Shown here piece after piece: positions 44,133 to 54,997 of a stretch of 64,000 bases of DNA; the stretch's first letter is position 1, and each line of letters opens with the position of its first letter. The position numbers and the translations under genes are program-made. The DNA is taken from positions 2,590,001 to 2,654,000 of the forward strand of contig JBBBDQ010001271.1 of assembly GCA_037127315.1 (NCBI GenBank). Direction: 5' to 3'. The DNA is from Ascarosepion bandense (taxonomy: Eukaryota > Mollusca > Cephalopoda > Sepiida > Sepiidae). A model generated the notes under the pieces. That model had not been told where the DNA came from. It ran no database searches and saw nothing but the letters and a program-made list of their open reading frames with translations.

Positions 44133-45150
44133 ATGGAAAAATCTGAAATTCGTGTGTTGATAAAGCATTGCTTTCTGATTGGAAAATAATGTTCAAGCAA
44201 AGCAATGGCTTGATAAGTGTTATTTGGACTCTGCTTTGTTGGAAACAACAATTAAGAGGTGGTATGCTGGCTTTAAACATGATCATACAGACACAAATGA
44301 TGCTGAATGCTCAGGTCACTCAAAGTTGGCAATTGTCCTGGAAAACACCAAAAAAATCCACAAACTTGTTTTAGCTGATTGTCAATTGAAGTTGCGTGGG
44401 ATAGCAGAAGTGTTGAACATATTAGAAGGCAGCATATTCACCATTTTGCATGAAGATTTGTCAATGAGAAAGCTGTGTTCAAAGTGGGTGCTGCGTTTAC
44501 TCACAGTCGATCAAAAACAACACATCAATAATTCAGAGCATTGTTTGCAACTGTTTCAATGCAACAAGAAGGAGTTTTTGCATAAATATGTGACAATGGA
44601 TAAAACATGGATCCACCACTTCACTCTGGAGTCAAATTGACAATCAGCTGACAGGACAGTAGCAGGTGAAAGCCATCCAAAGCGACCAAAGATGCAAATA
44701 TCATCAGGCAAAGTTTTGGTCTCTGTATTTTGGGATGCACAAGGTATTTTGTTCATTGATTACCTTGAGAAAGGAAGAACCATTAATAGCAAATATTATA
44801 TAGCATTATTGGTGCATTTGAAGGGAGAGATTGTCAAAAAACGGCCACAAGTGAAGAAGAAAAAGTGATCTTTCACCACGACAACGCACTGAGTATGTTA
44901 CAAGTCAATCAAAATGATGGCATAATTACATGAATTGCACATAGATTTGCTACTGCATCTACCCTATTCTCCACATCTGGCCTCCAGTGACTACTGGCTG
45001 TTTGCAGACCTCAAAAGAATGCTCCAGGGAAAGAGATTTGGCTCCAATGAAGAAGTGATATCGAAAACTGAGGGGTATCTTGAGGCCAAAGACAAATCGT
45101 TCTACAAAAAAGGCATCAAACTGCTAACAGTTTGATGCCTTTTTTGTAGA
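44133..45150 (+). pseudogene. mariner transposase with frameshifts and stops
   Basis: Start ATG near 44133 (MEKSEIRVLIKHCFL), then a frame change into 44179-44640: NNVQAKQWLDKCYLD, then KLRGIAEVLNILEGSIFTIL (HTH) and VTMDKTWIHHF (first catalytic Asp as MDKTW). Stop at 44638, then GKVLVSVFWDAQG. The second catalytic Asp region (decayed FTTTTH in place of HQDNA, about 44875) is destroyed. LPYSPHLASSDYWLF (44958-44999) carries the third Asp. Ends in KSFYKKGIKLL, where the hairpin begins. The family is often annotated as SETMAR-like transposase. Inactive. Confidence 0.9.
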
Positions 45151-45151
45151 A
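45100..45151. repeat. Perfect 24-bp inverted repeat with 4-nt loop
   Basis: Left arm 45100-45123 and right arm 45128-45151 are exact complements around CTAA. The expected mariner sequence continues after the right arm, so the second arm is an extra inverted copy of the transposase codons just before it. It looks like an intrinsic terminator but lies in a eukaryotic transposon, so no such role is proposed. Confidence 0.95.
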
Positions 45152-45295
45152 CAATTTTGAAGAAGAATTGGAATTAATGTATCGCCCTAGAAGGAGACTA
45201 TGTTATTAAAGTTGAATTTGGCTAAAAGTTTTTGTTTTATTAGTTAGGCCTGGGATTTATTGAGTGATGTGTTAAAGCAGTGACTCTGTAAGACA

Positions 45296-45715
45296 GGCTT
45301 CCAAGAATAGGGATTTAAATTCCAATTTTATAAGACTAGTGCCAAAGAATAGGGTTGTGAATTGAAGTTTTCTAAAACAAGATCTGAAAAATAGGGATGT
45401 GAATTCAAAAACAGAGCTCCCAAGAATAGGTGTTCAAATTTTGTAGAATAAACACACAAGAATTGGGACATAAATTCAAATTAAAAAAAATGCCCACAAA
45501 TTTTGTCAAAGTTAAGAAATGTTCCCAAGAATAGGCATTTGAATTCAATTTCTATTATACAAACCATGAAAAAAAGTTGTATATTCAAATCCTGAATAGA
45601 GATGTGGATCATATTCTGTAAGGTATGTTCGTAAGAAGAGTGACCTAAATTCAAATTTTGTAAGACAGATCATGAAGAATAAAGATATAGTCAAATTTTT
45701 TAAAAGTGATCAAAA
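45296..45715. repeat. Degenerate minisatellite of about 40-50 bp
   Basis: CCAAGAATAGGGATTTAAAT, AAAGAATAGGGTTGTGAATT, CCAAGAATAGGTGTTCAAAT and similar phrases recur about nine times with irregular spacing. It lies immediately 3' of the mariner. Confidence 0.75.
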
Positions 45716-46149
45716 TTCTGAGAAAAGAAAAATAATTTAAAAATTAATAATTTTTAAGGTATTGTTGTTCTGTTTAGATTTTTCTGAACTGTTTCACCTT
45801 ATGATACAATTTTTGTGATACCTTGACTATGAATAAATGAATTAACATTGCACTTGTTTAATTACAGGGTGCAGAAATTATAATTCTTGCTTAAAATCAT
45901 TTGGAAGTTTATAACATAGCTTAAAATTAGAAATAAGAAATTTTCCATCAGAAGAAAATCTAATGAGGCAGCAAACAGATACTGGAAAAATCAAGGTAGA
46001 CAAAATGTGTTCCTTACTTCTAAGTTATTTAGCTATATGGAAAGAAATATATTCAAAAATATCTTTTTTGAAATGATATCTTAATAAATATACAACTTCA
46101 GAAAACCTTTTTCTTAAAATATTATTTTATGAACAGAATGTTGGTTGTA

Positions 46150-47790
46150 CTTATTTCATTTTTTTTAACAATGATTGGTTTAAAGCCATCAGACAACTTC
46201 TGAGGGATGAAGCAAGTAGCAGAATTAGTCCAGAACTAGGACCAAAAAAGTGCAGTTTTGTGAAAGACATGGAAACAAGAAATGCAATATTTATGCTTAC
46301 AATGATATCTGAAAGAGAAACACAAAAGCAAAATGATGTATACCTATGTCTTATAGATTATGCAAAAATGTTTAATAAAGTACATCACAAAGAACAGTTT
46401 AAACTGTGAGGTACTCTTGATTTATTTACAAATGGTATTAAAATAACCAGAATTTATACTGAGAGCAAACTACATGCATATGGATAGAAAATAAATTTAG
46501 TAAATGCACAAAAAAGTAGAAAAGAGTATAAGACGAGTACGTGTCTTCTCACCAGAATTATTTAACGTTTACAGTGAAACAATCTTGAGAGTATTAGAAG
46601 TTCTACCAAGATTCATTATTAATGACCACAATTTTAACAACATTAGATATGCAGGTGACACAATGTAATATTAGACAGATAAAAATACAGGGACTCTTAT
46701 AGAAGGTAGTTAAGAAAAGTGAGACTAAATTAACTGCAAAAAGTCAGAATGTATTGCTGTCAGCAAAAGGAAGAGTACAAATTGGAGACAGTATAAGCAA
46801 GCAAAAATTTAAATATCTTAAAGAGTTCTCACAGAGAAAACACCCTTGTGCAAATTAATTGAAACAAAACAAATAATGTCTTCCTAGGATTTTTCACACT
46901 TTCCCTAATTACGTATACATAGTTTTTTGGCGTTTTTTTCTCTTCCGACTGCATTTTCATTTACATTTTCAACTGATGTATCCAGTTTGTTTCTTTGCCT
47001 TAATGACACAACTGACACTTGAAAAGCTAACACCAACAATATCCACAGTCTCTCTGTAAGGCTTGCCAGTGTGTTCATGCAGTGTTACAATTTTTGTACA
47101 CTTCCTTAGAGTAATGTTCACTGTAGCCAATGGCCATAGAACAACTAATAGATAGTCGAGACAATAGTGTCTGGGTGTTAAAAATCTGATGCATTCATGG
47201 ATGATGCAATGATTTTCAAGGCCAAACAGATTTCATCATACACCTCAAAAATAGATTCATATCACACACCTATGCAAATGACCTAATCTAAGGAAAAAAT
47301 AAAAATTGATTACATCCTGTGACTCCAGTGGGTTTAAAACTGACCATATGGAGAAAGAAAGGAAACTAAAGCAATTGTTTAAATTAATTGACACAAGGAT
47401 GTAGAAAACTTGAAGTTGTATTGGTATATAGAAATATGCTTTTCAAAAGCTAAGCAAAGTATTAAGAGACAGGCAAATTTCAATAGAAACAAAGAAAAGA
47501 GTACTGAAAAGGGGGCTAAGTATACCATGGACTGAATATGTGACCAATGACAAAATTTTAGGGAAAATGGAAGTGAAAAGGACACATACTTAGCTTCAGA
47601 CATTGTTGAAATTTCTTGGACACATAATGAGGAAAAATAGCTTTGAAAACCTACAAAATGTGCTTGTGAAAATAGTTGGCAGAACAAAGATTAGAAGAGA
47701 TAGAAAAAGCTAAAAATTAAAAAAAGAGGAAGTTGTGGAGAGCCATGATCGCTTTTATCTTGAAGGAAGATGGCACATAGAAGAAGAAGT
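46150..47790 (+). mobile_element. LINE-A with RT remnant, split by a Tc1-type element
   Basis: RT block CSFVKDMETRNAIFMLTMIS then YLCLIDYAKMFNKVHHKEQF (46250-46402), where the first catalytic Asp of LIDYAK is present. Then decayed NIRYAGDTM at 46640-46665 (YADD to YAGD). After the insertion at 46841-47401 the post-RT domain resumes (TVLKRGLSIPWTEYVTND-like, near 47510), ending WRAMIAFILKEDGT and GAAGAAG at 47785. Inactive. Confidence 0.85.
46841..47401 (-). mobile_element. Short Tc1-type element nested in LINE-A
   Basis: 561 bp bounded by inverted ends (CACCCTTGTGCAAATTAATT at the left; the complement ends at 47401 next to TA). On the minus strand it retains IVTLHEHTGKPYRETVDIVG, the transposase HTH, but has no DDE core, so it is a deletion derivative. 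Related to 42755-43060. Confidence 0.85.
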
Positions 47791-47794
47791 AGCT

Positions 47795-48375
47795 TTAAAT
47801 CTTGGAGTTTTAATTTAGAAACTTGTAAAAATAAGGTTCATGAAAAATCAGCTGACCTTGAAAAGTTGATTACTCTTAGCTTCATGGAAATTAATTTGAT
47901 ATTAATCAAATTTAATTGTGAAAATAATAAATAAATATACAATTGAATTTGATAAAACGCCCTGTTTTGCAAAGAATTGGAGCCAATCTCTGGATTTTAA
48001 AGTACCACCTAAAAACTGAATGTTGCATGTCTTTTTCAAAACTAATTTACTCGCTTATTTTGAGCCACTCATGCTTCCTCTTCTTGAAAAGTCTTATTCA
48101 GTAATTATAATAATGAAATTAACCAATTACTGTATGAAGCTTCCTTAAAACTTTAGCTCTTTTTACCTAATCTAGCTTGATGGCTAATGGTAATCTTAGG
48201 GCTGACAGATTTTAAATTCTAGTTAATTTCCTCCTTAAAATATTGGAGAGCGTAGAGTAAATACCTAATGACAGTAATGGCAAAGAAAAACCTAGAGAGT
48301 TGAATTAAATGGAGATAATTAAGACATCTGAAAGTGGCATTACACATTGAATGAGAACAATCTTTCCCAGTCATC
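47795..48375. other. Stretch with no gene seen
   Basis: AT-rich; 48170-48360 has faint SINE-like phrases (GGAGATAATTAAGACATCTG) like those in the 3' body of the GAGTTCAATACC SINE. Confidence 0.45.
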
Positions 48376-48379
48376 TTCA

Positions 48380-48580
48380 TCATCGTTTAATGTCTGTTTC
48401 TGTACTTCGATACAAGCATAGGTTGAATGGGGTTTTTATCATGGCTATTTTCCAGGCCACCTGTTTTTGTGTAAGGCCTGGGTGTAATCTAAATTTCCTT
48501 AAATCGTCTTTGATAAGCTGAGTCCATGTTTTAGATGGTCTACCTGTCATACATAATTGAACCATCATAAAAGGTTGGAG
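48380..48580 (-). mobile_element. RTE-like LINE C-terminal fragment
   Basis: Reads TGRPSKTWTQLIKDDLRKFR then QVAWKIAMIK, ending at a stop at 48380. The G-R-P-x-K-x-W...DL...W pattern is the C-terminal signature of RTE-type LINE proteins. Only 62 codons are open. Confidence 0.7.
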
Positions 48581-48796
48581 CGAGTTTTACAGCTGTATGC
48601 CCTTACTAATACCATCCAGTTTAAAAGAGGGAAAATTATTCTTTACAAATGCTTCGTACTCTGAGGGACTTTATCAAGTTAAATGCAAAATTTATTTTGT
48701 TGCATGTGTTTATATACAAGACCAAGGATGCTGTTGGTTTATCAAGTCTTCTACATTTGAGAATATTTTCACATTTAAGAATAGTTTTTCCTCTTG

Positions 48797-48802
<6 letters not shown>

Positions 48803-48835
<33 letters not shown>
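48803..48835. repeat. (AT)n microsatellite
   Basis: Pure AT run. Confidence 0.95.
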
Positions 48836-48837
<2 letters not shown>

Positions 48838-48980
48838 GGCTTTGTGAATGAAGTGAAGTCAGGGTAGCTTGAAATGTGCTCTTTACCTATTTCTCTTGAG
48901 ATGCATTTCCCTAATGAATTATAAGAATCTTTTTTGACTCAGAGCTACCATGATATTTCTTTATATGGTAATAATATCCA

Positions 48981-49058
48981 GAAGTAGTTCTTTTCTTGGC
49001 TCAAATCAAGCTCTCAATAGAAGTAGTTCTTTTCTTGGCTCAAATCAAGCTCTCAATA
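48981..49058. repeat. Perfect 39-bp tandem duplication
   Basis: The unit GAAGTAGTTCTTTTCTTGGC... (48981-49019) is repeated exactly at 49020-49058. No differences, so recent. Confidence 0.95.
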
Positions 49059-49059
49059 G

Positions 49060-49800
49060 ATTCTGAATAGTTAAGACATATGTTTTTTGAAACAAACACA
49101 GTAAATTTGTTCAATAAAAATTATGTAACAGCAGAAACAATTTTATACAATTCAGAACACATACAAATATAGACAATATCAGGATTAACTCAAAACTTTA
49201 TAATTTTAAGAACATTAGTGTAAACACCAATCACAGAGAATGTTAAAGATTATAATAGAGACACAAACACAAACATGTGTGTGTGTGATAGAAAATATAT
49301 AGTCTTGCCCATTTTCTTCTAGAGTTTGACACCTTGTATTTACAGTCAGAGTCCAAAGACCAACATACCAAGAAAATATGTGGTGGATGATTTTGTAGGC
49401 AGTTAAATCACTTTATATAGCAAAATAATAGACTGTTCAAATTTGTTTGTTATGGTAGAACACACATGTCACTTGATTATTCTGGATTGTATACATAAAT
49501 GATAAACTACATGATAACACAGTATAACATCTGGTAGGTGTAGACTTTTGCGAGGACATTTTTCTAAGTTATATGATTTATAACAAAGGAAAGTTTGATA
49601 GATCTACTGATTATTTAACAATCACTGGAATTGAAAAAAATGTGTTGTTCCCTGTTAAATTATAAAAAATATATAAAGTTTCAAAGTGGGTGCAGACTTT
49701 TACAAGCCACTGTATATGTGTGCGTGTGTGTGTGTTAAATATAGAAGAAAATTTGGAAAAATTATATATTGTACAAGCAATTTGTAATTTTTAATTCACA
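49060..49800. other. Stretch with no gene seen
   Basis: AT-rich with short (TG)n runs at 49275-49288 and 49718-49735. Confidence 0.5.
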
Positions 49801-49804
49801 GTTA

Positions 49805-50020
49805 TCTTTTTTATAGACTGGTTGTCACCTAATTGCTATAAGATTAATTTTGCTCTGCTATTTACCCATAGTTGGGGGTCAAAGAGATAGATTCATGCCT
49901 TTCCCAAGGTTATATACACATAAGTGAATGTAAAGAAATCAACTAGAATTTGAACTTGGCTCTCCGATTTCTCAGTCCAACCCACAATCCATTACTCCAC
50001 CGTGCATCCATATATTCAGG
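49805..50020 (-). mobile_element. tRNA-derived SINE
   Basis: Minus strand: GCACGGTGGAGTAATGGATT (box A-like), then CCAAGTTCAAATTCTAG (box B-like), then the TTACCCATAGTTGGGG-type body (reversed). Same family as the tRNA part of the 5S chimeras but without a 5S head. Confidence 0.75.
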
Positions 50021-50089
50021 CTTTTGTGTGTACAAGCAGCAAAAGTTCATTTAAACAAGTTCATGCTCAAAATGCTATTTGAAGATCAA

Positions 50090-51118
50090 AACAAATTCAG
50101 AAGGACCTTTATCTGTGCTTTACAGAATACACAAAGATGTTTGACAAAGTACGCCACAAAGACTTGATGGAGATGCTCGACAACCTTGACATTTTTGGAA
50201 AGGATGTTAGGATAATCAAGAATCTATATTGGTAGCAAACCGCTTGTGTAAGGATAGGAAGTGAATTCAGCTGGTATACAAAAATAGAAAGTGGCATTAG
50301 ATTAGGATGTGTTTTCTCACCGGATTTATTCAACTTATACAGCGAAACAATTCTGAGATGAATAAAATCCTTGCCAGGATTTGTCATTGCTAGCCACAGT
50401 CTGAACAATGTAAGATACGAAGATAACATGGTGCTGATAGCAGACTTCAAGAAACTTCAAGAAAACTGAATGCATAGTCATCAGCAAAAAGAAGACCCTA
50501 AAATGCCAACTACACATCAGAGAAGCTAAAATAAAACAAGTAAAGAAATTCAAATACCTGAAAAGTTTTTTGACAGAGGATAGAAAGTGTGACATTGAAA
50601 TCTAAAGAAGCATTAGCATGACCAAGGACACATTCCAAAAGTTAACCAGAATACTGAGAGACATTCGAAACACAGAAAAGAGTGCTAGATTGCTCTGTGA
50701 TGTCTGTCCTTCTGTAGGGCAGTGAATGTTGAACTATCTCATCAATGATGAAGGAGAGGCTTGAGGCAGCTGAAATGTGGTTTTACAGAAGGGTGCTAAG
50801 GATACCATGAACTGAGTATGTGAGCAATGATGAGGTGCTGGAGAGAATTCAAACAAGAAGAAAACTCATACTTAACATCAGGAAGAGACAGATGAAGAAG
50901 GAGGACCTGGAGTATTTAATACTCACATGATGAATAGAAGGAAAGAGAGACAGTGGAAAGCAACATGAGACATACTTGATAAGCCTGAGCAAATAGATGA
51001 TGAAGCAGGGTTTGGGAGAGATAGTAAGAGGTAAAATATTGAAAGCGACAAGAGACAGTGCCAAGTGGAAGTCCATGATCACCTACGTCCTGAAGGCACA
51101 CGTCACATGAAGAAGAAG
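50090..51118 (+). mobile_element. LINE-A with RT remnant
   Basis: KDLYLCFTEYTKMFDKVRHK (about 50101-50160), then GIRLGCVFSPDLFNLYSETI (50291-50350), then NNVRYEDNMVLIAD (50404-50445; YADD to YEDN). It continues to the post-RT domain and a GAAGAAGAAG end at about 51108. Five or more stops and shifts. 5'-truncated within the RT. Confidence 0.85.
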
Positions 51119-51499
51119 ATACCAAATCTAGATAAATAGGGTGTTGCATATCCATATGAATTTTTTTATTTCAAACAACATCATTATAATAATATAATTA
51201 TTATATACAGACAATATTGACATAAACATAATATGAGATCTATGTGTCATGACCTGAAATTAATTATAGAAGTTGTCTGTTGTTTTTGTGAGCTATTATA
51301 TTACTTTATATGAAACAGCATCCCAATACCTCAGAATATTTTAGTTCGACAAAGACAGATTTTTTTTATGAATTTTCTAAATTGTTGAGATAGAGTCCTT
51401 AATTTTCCATTACCAGATCCGCATCATATATGTTCAGGACTTTTTCACAGTCTGGCTTATTTGATGATTATTTCTACTATTTTCTTCAACAAACTTTTT

Positions 51500-52165
51500 T
51501 TTTTTTTAATCATACCACCCCATGCAAGGCGATAACACCACTGATGCGCAGGAGGCTATGTAAGGGTAAAAAGAATGGAAAAGAGAAAGCCGGAAACCAC
51601 ATCCTAAACGGGAAACAAGGGATGAGCCTCTTCACCTGTTCAATAGACGTGGGTGGAGTGTAAACTGGGCGATAGTTTAGTCTATCTACTCCAATTGAAA
51701 AAAAATAAAGAGAAAAAAAGAGTGAAACGATTGGAAAAGAGAAAACCGGAAACTGCATCCTAAACAGGAAACAAGGGATGAGCCTCTTCATCTGTTCAAT
51801 AGACATGGGTGGAGTGTAAACCGGGCAATAGTTTAGTCTATCTACTCCAATTGAAAAAAAATAAAGAGAAAAAAAGAGTGAAACGATTGGAAAAGAGAAA
51901 ACCGGAAACTGCATCCTAAACAGGAAACAAGGGATGAGCCTCTTCACCTGTTCAATAGATGTGGGTGGAGTGTGAACCGGGTGATAGTTTAGTCCATCTA
52001 CTCCAATAGAAAAAAAATAAAGAGAGAAAAGAGTGAAAAGATTGGAAAAGAGAAAACCAGAAACCGCATCCTAAACAGGAAACAAGGGATGAGCCTCTTC
52101 ACCCGTTCAATAGATGTGGGTGGAGTGTGAACCGGGCAATAGTTTTATCTATCTACTCCAATAAA
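51500..52165 (-). mobile_element. LINE-B-derived short element with four tandem 156-bp units
   Basis: The 3' end (plus: TTTTTTTAATCATACCACCC at 51500) is a LINE-B-type tail. Upstream on the minus strand are four head-to-tail units (starting near 51593, 51747, 51904 and 52060 at GGAAAC..CATCCTAAAC), each containing CGGTTTACACTCCACCC in one form or another. The unit is homologous to the LINE-B region just 5' of the endonuclease GDFN motif (10200-10300). The nested copy at 22480 has one unit. Confidence 0.85.
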
Positions 52166-52169
52166 CTGA

Positions 52170-52485
52170 AGTTAATAAATGTTTATGTATTCATTGAATT
52201 AGTCTTATGACACACTTCAAAGTTTCACAACACTGCTATTAATTTGAGTCTTTGAAAATATGAGCATTTTATACAAATGGTTGTTATTTGTTTACATCTG
52301 CACAGAATGAAGAAAAATTTAATCCTAATTAATTTATTACTGCAAACAAATCATTGGCATTCTTTCTATTAACTTATAAAAATAAGTTGGTGAAAGTGAT
52401 TTCCAAGCATCCTGCAAGCATTTAAACAACATTTGTTCATTTTTAGGAATATCATTTCAATTTGTACAATCAATTTTATCCCTTA
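52170..52485. other. Stretch with no gene seen
   Basis: AT-rich; may contain the lost 3' part of the following Tc1 relic. Confidence 0.4.
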
Positions 52486-52489
52486 TTCT

Positions 52490-52865
52490 CCTTTAATAGT
52501 GGTTTCTTAACTGCTACACAGCCTTTAAGCCCAGCAGAATGCAGTCGTCTCTTAACAGTAATAACAGATACTGGATGTTACCGAGTAGAATTCATTTCAA
52601 TTGTTAATTCTGGAGTGATTTTTCTTTTATTCCTCTTGTTAGATATAAACAAGTGCCTCTCCTCTACAATAGATGTTACTCTGGGCCTACCAGGTCTTTT
52701 TCTGTCAATATTTAAATCAGTTTCACAAAGTCATTGAAGGAAATAATGCACACCATTTTTTGATAGTCTTAATTTTTTAGCAATAACACGTTCAGAATAT
52801 CCTTCTTTCGAAAGAATTTCAACCTGAGCTCTTTTTTGAATGCTAATCTGTTTCTTCCTTGCCAT
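52490..52865 (-). pseudogene. Tc1-type transposase N-terminal domain
   Basis: Starts at 52865 with MARKKQISIQKRAQVEIL, then YSERVIAKKLRLSKNGVHYF (first HTH). Next is an in-frame TGA at 52733-52731 where relatives have Arg. It continues RKRPGRPRVT (GRPR AT-hook motif), a second stop at about 52590, then RRLHSAGLKGCVAVKKPLL (second HTH end). The DDE catalytic core is missing. The pattern is typical Tc1; the remnant is inactive. Confidence 0.85.
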
Positions 52866-53045
52866 TTATACCATAGTAATATGGTTTACAAAAATAAAAA
52901 CTGAGTAAATGTTTACTTTAAAGTTGAAAAGAATACTTTTTTTATTTGACATTTGCATAAGAATAACAAAAAATACAAACTTGGCGAATTTGATTCTGCT
53001 AAAAATTTGGGTGGTACCAAACTTACGGTTGGTACTGTATATATA
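52866..53045 (-). mobile_element. 5' end and TIR of the Tc1-type element
   Basis: The minus strand starts ACAGTACCAACCGTAAGTTT near 53039, a terminal-repeat-like sequence, followed by an untranslated leader of about 175 bp to the transposase start. No matching right end found, so the element is 3'-truncated. Confidence 0.6.
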
Positions 53046-53178
53046 TTTAATTTGGAAATGAGTTACTGGAGAAATAACTCATTTTCAATTGAAAAATATT
53101 CAAAGGTTCAACAATATAATTGTATTGAACATTTTTAATACAACTGTGAACTGATCTAATTTAATTATGACCAAACAC

Positions 53179-53187
<9 letters not shown>

Positions 53188-53215
<28 letters not shown>

Positions 53216-54021
53216 ATACAGAATAGAGCTTAATATTGTAATTTTGTTATTATAATAGTTTATAAAAGCATTATATCTCTACACAAAAATTTCTATGATT
53301 CAGAACAATATTGTTCTTTTTCAGGTGACATGTTAAAATAAATAGTGAAAATGATATATTTTGAAAATAAAAGATGAATTTATAGATATTTAGAAAATTA
53401 GAGAGTGTTAGTTGGAGAAAATGCTTTAGGTGGGTCAATAATGTTCAATCAAAAATGAGAATAAGGTAACCATGGAGTGTTAACATTTGAGTCATGAAAG
53501 AGAGCATATGGCCTGGTGTTTAGACATGTCACATTTTAATTTTGTCTGCATAAGATATATAGTGAGACCATAGATTTTTTTAAAATCATTTCTAACTTTT
53601 AAATTATATTGGCGCATAAGTTAAAAGTGAAACATTGCAGTTAATTGAATTTTAAAGACTTTTTTATTTTTTTTATATATTTTATGAGTGAAAAGGACAG
53701 AATGTTTAGTTTAGAATCAGAACTAAATAATTATAGTATACTAAAGTATATTTTAGATAAGAAAACCAACCAGTATTTTGTGGGCCATTTATTTTAGTAA
53801 AATAAATTTACTTATGAGGTAACAATATTGACACACCTAAAGCATTTTCTCCAACTACAACTTCTTAATTTTCTAAATAACCATGAATTCATCTTACATT
53901 TTCAAAATAAATCGTTTTCATCATTTATTTTAACATATCACTTGAAAAAGAACAGTAAGATGGAATTTTTTTGTGTCGTGATATAATGCTTTTATAAACC
54001 ACTGTCATGACAAAATTACAA

Positions 54022-54066
<45 letters not shown>
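53188..54066. mobile_element. Long foldback element with about 220-bp inverted arms and (AT)n at both outer ends
   Basis: The arms are about 53232-53450 and 53820-54025 (complementary). Shared phrases include GGAGAAAATGCTTTAGGTG, TTATAAAAGCATTATATC and GTTCTTTTTCA.GTGA. The centre is about 370 bp with no ORF. Both arms end in (AT)n tracts (53188-53213 and 54026-54066). No coding capacity; class unknown. Confidence 0.85.
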
Positions 54067-54075
<9 letters not shown>

Positions 54076-54239
54076 TGGATTGCATTAATTATCCTATTAA
54101 GTTTTACTTGATTTTTAGTTTATGAAACTTAACTAATTTTTACTATACCTTAATCAGTTAGTAATCAATTATTTATTTATATAAATGCAATACAGTAATA
54201 TATATATATATATATATGAAATATATAAAAAATACATAT

Positions 54240-54665
54240 TAAAGACTTCGTCAATAACATACAAAGCAATAAGCTAAAACCTGAAGAAGGAATTTACTCA
54301 ATTACCTGTAATATTTGTCACAAAAATACATTGGAGAAGCCTCAAGGAATCTAAATAATAATAATTATTATATGAACACAAAAGGGACATTTTACAAGAC
54401 AATACATCAAATGCATTGGTTGACCACCATAAAGAGGGTGACTACAATTTTGACATAACAAAATGCTATCCTGATGAAAGAAAAAAGCAATTCACAATGA
54501 CAAAAATGTCTAGTGAATGCCTTGACTGCAAAGTCATCTAAGGTAAATTTCTGCTTAGATTCTTACAACATTTTATGACTTCTAGAAGAACTTTTATTAC
54601 CACAGTGTGGGACATCTGCTGAGAAAAGTGATGGAAACAAAAAGAAAAAAGTGTTCTCATTATTG
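54240..54665 (+). pseudogene. Penelope-like GIY-YIG endonuclease remnant
   Basis: EGIYSITCNICHK begins near 54286, with GIY at 54289. YIGEASRNL follows in another frame (YIG at 54327-54335), giving the GIY-x(n)-YIG spacing. Decayed KRDILQDNTSNALVDHHKEG (54380-54440) corresponds to the EHKR...H..GH.F block of Penelope-like elements. Frameshifts make it inactive. Confidence 0.7.
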
Positions 54666-54935
54666 TCTTACAAGGCTTTGAATTATGGCACTCTGTGTCC
54701 TTCACATGTTTTGTCTGACCTTCCAGTCATCTAATGAATATTCACAAATGGTCTCAAATTTAAAAGCCTTGATAAACAAATGACATCCTTGCTTTTGTAT
54801 ATAAACACATTCAACAAAATAAATCATGACTTTTGCTTTGATAAAGTTCCACACAGGACAAAGCACATCAGCAAAAAGTAGTTTTCCTCTTGTCTATTTA
54901 TTAATTTTTCTTCCCCTACACTTTATCTGAGAATA

Positions 54936-54945
<10 letters not shown>
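54665..54945 (+). repeat. Interspersed repeat shared with 10390-10685
   Basis: Follows the GIY-YIG remnant directly and ends at a long (AT)n tract (54938-54993). Likely 3' sequence of the same Penelope-like family; inferred from adjacency. Confidence 0.55.

Positions 54946-54993
<48 letters not shown>
54938..54993. repeat. (AT)n microsatellite
   Basis: Longest pure AT run in the window. Confidence 0.95.

Positions 54994-54997
<4 letters not shown>

Larger units (their letters stand above)
43951..45273 (+). mobile_element. Near-full-length mariner, inactive
   Basis: The left TIR AACACATCACTCAATAAGTC and the right TIR (complement, ending at 45273) bound about 1.32 kb, the usual mariner size. 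The TA target is kept on the right only. Contains the degenerate transposase below and a perfect 24-bp inverted duplication at 45100-45151. Confidence 0.9.

Noticed and set aside
45100..45151. Rho-independent terminator
   Set aside because: Hairpin plus T-run shape, but the context is a eukaryotic mariner pseudogene and the arms duplicate its codons.
51510..51947. 145-codon repetitive protein
   Set aside because: It reads through tandem 156-bp units of a LINE-derived element. The repeated peptide reflects DNA tandemness.
52462..52737. 91-codon plus ORF
   Set aside because: It is the antisense shadow of the Tc1-type transposase remnant on the minus strand.
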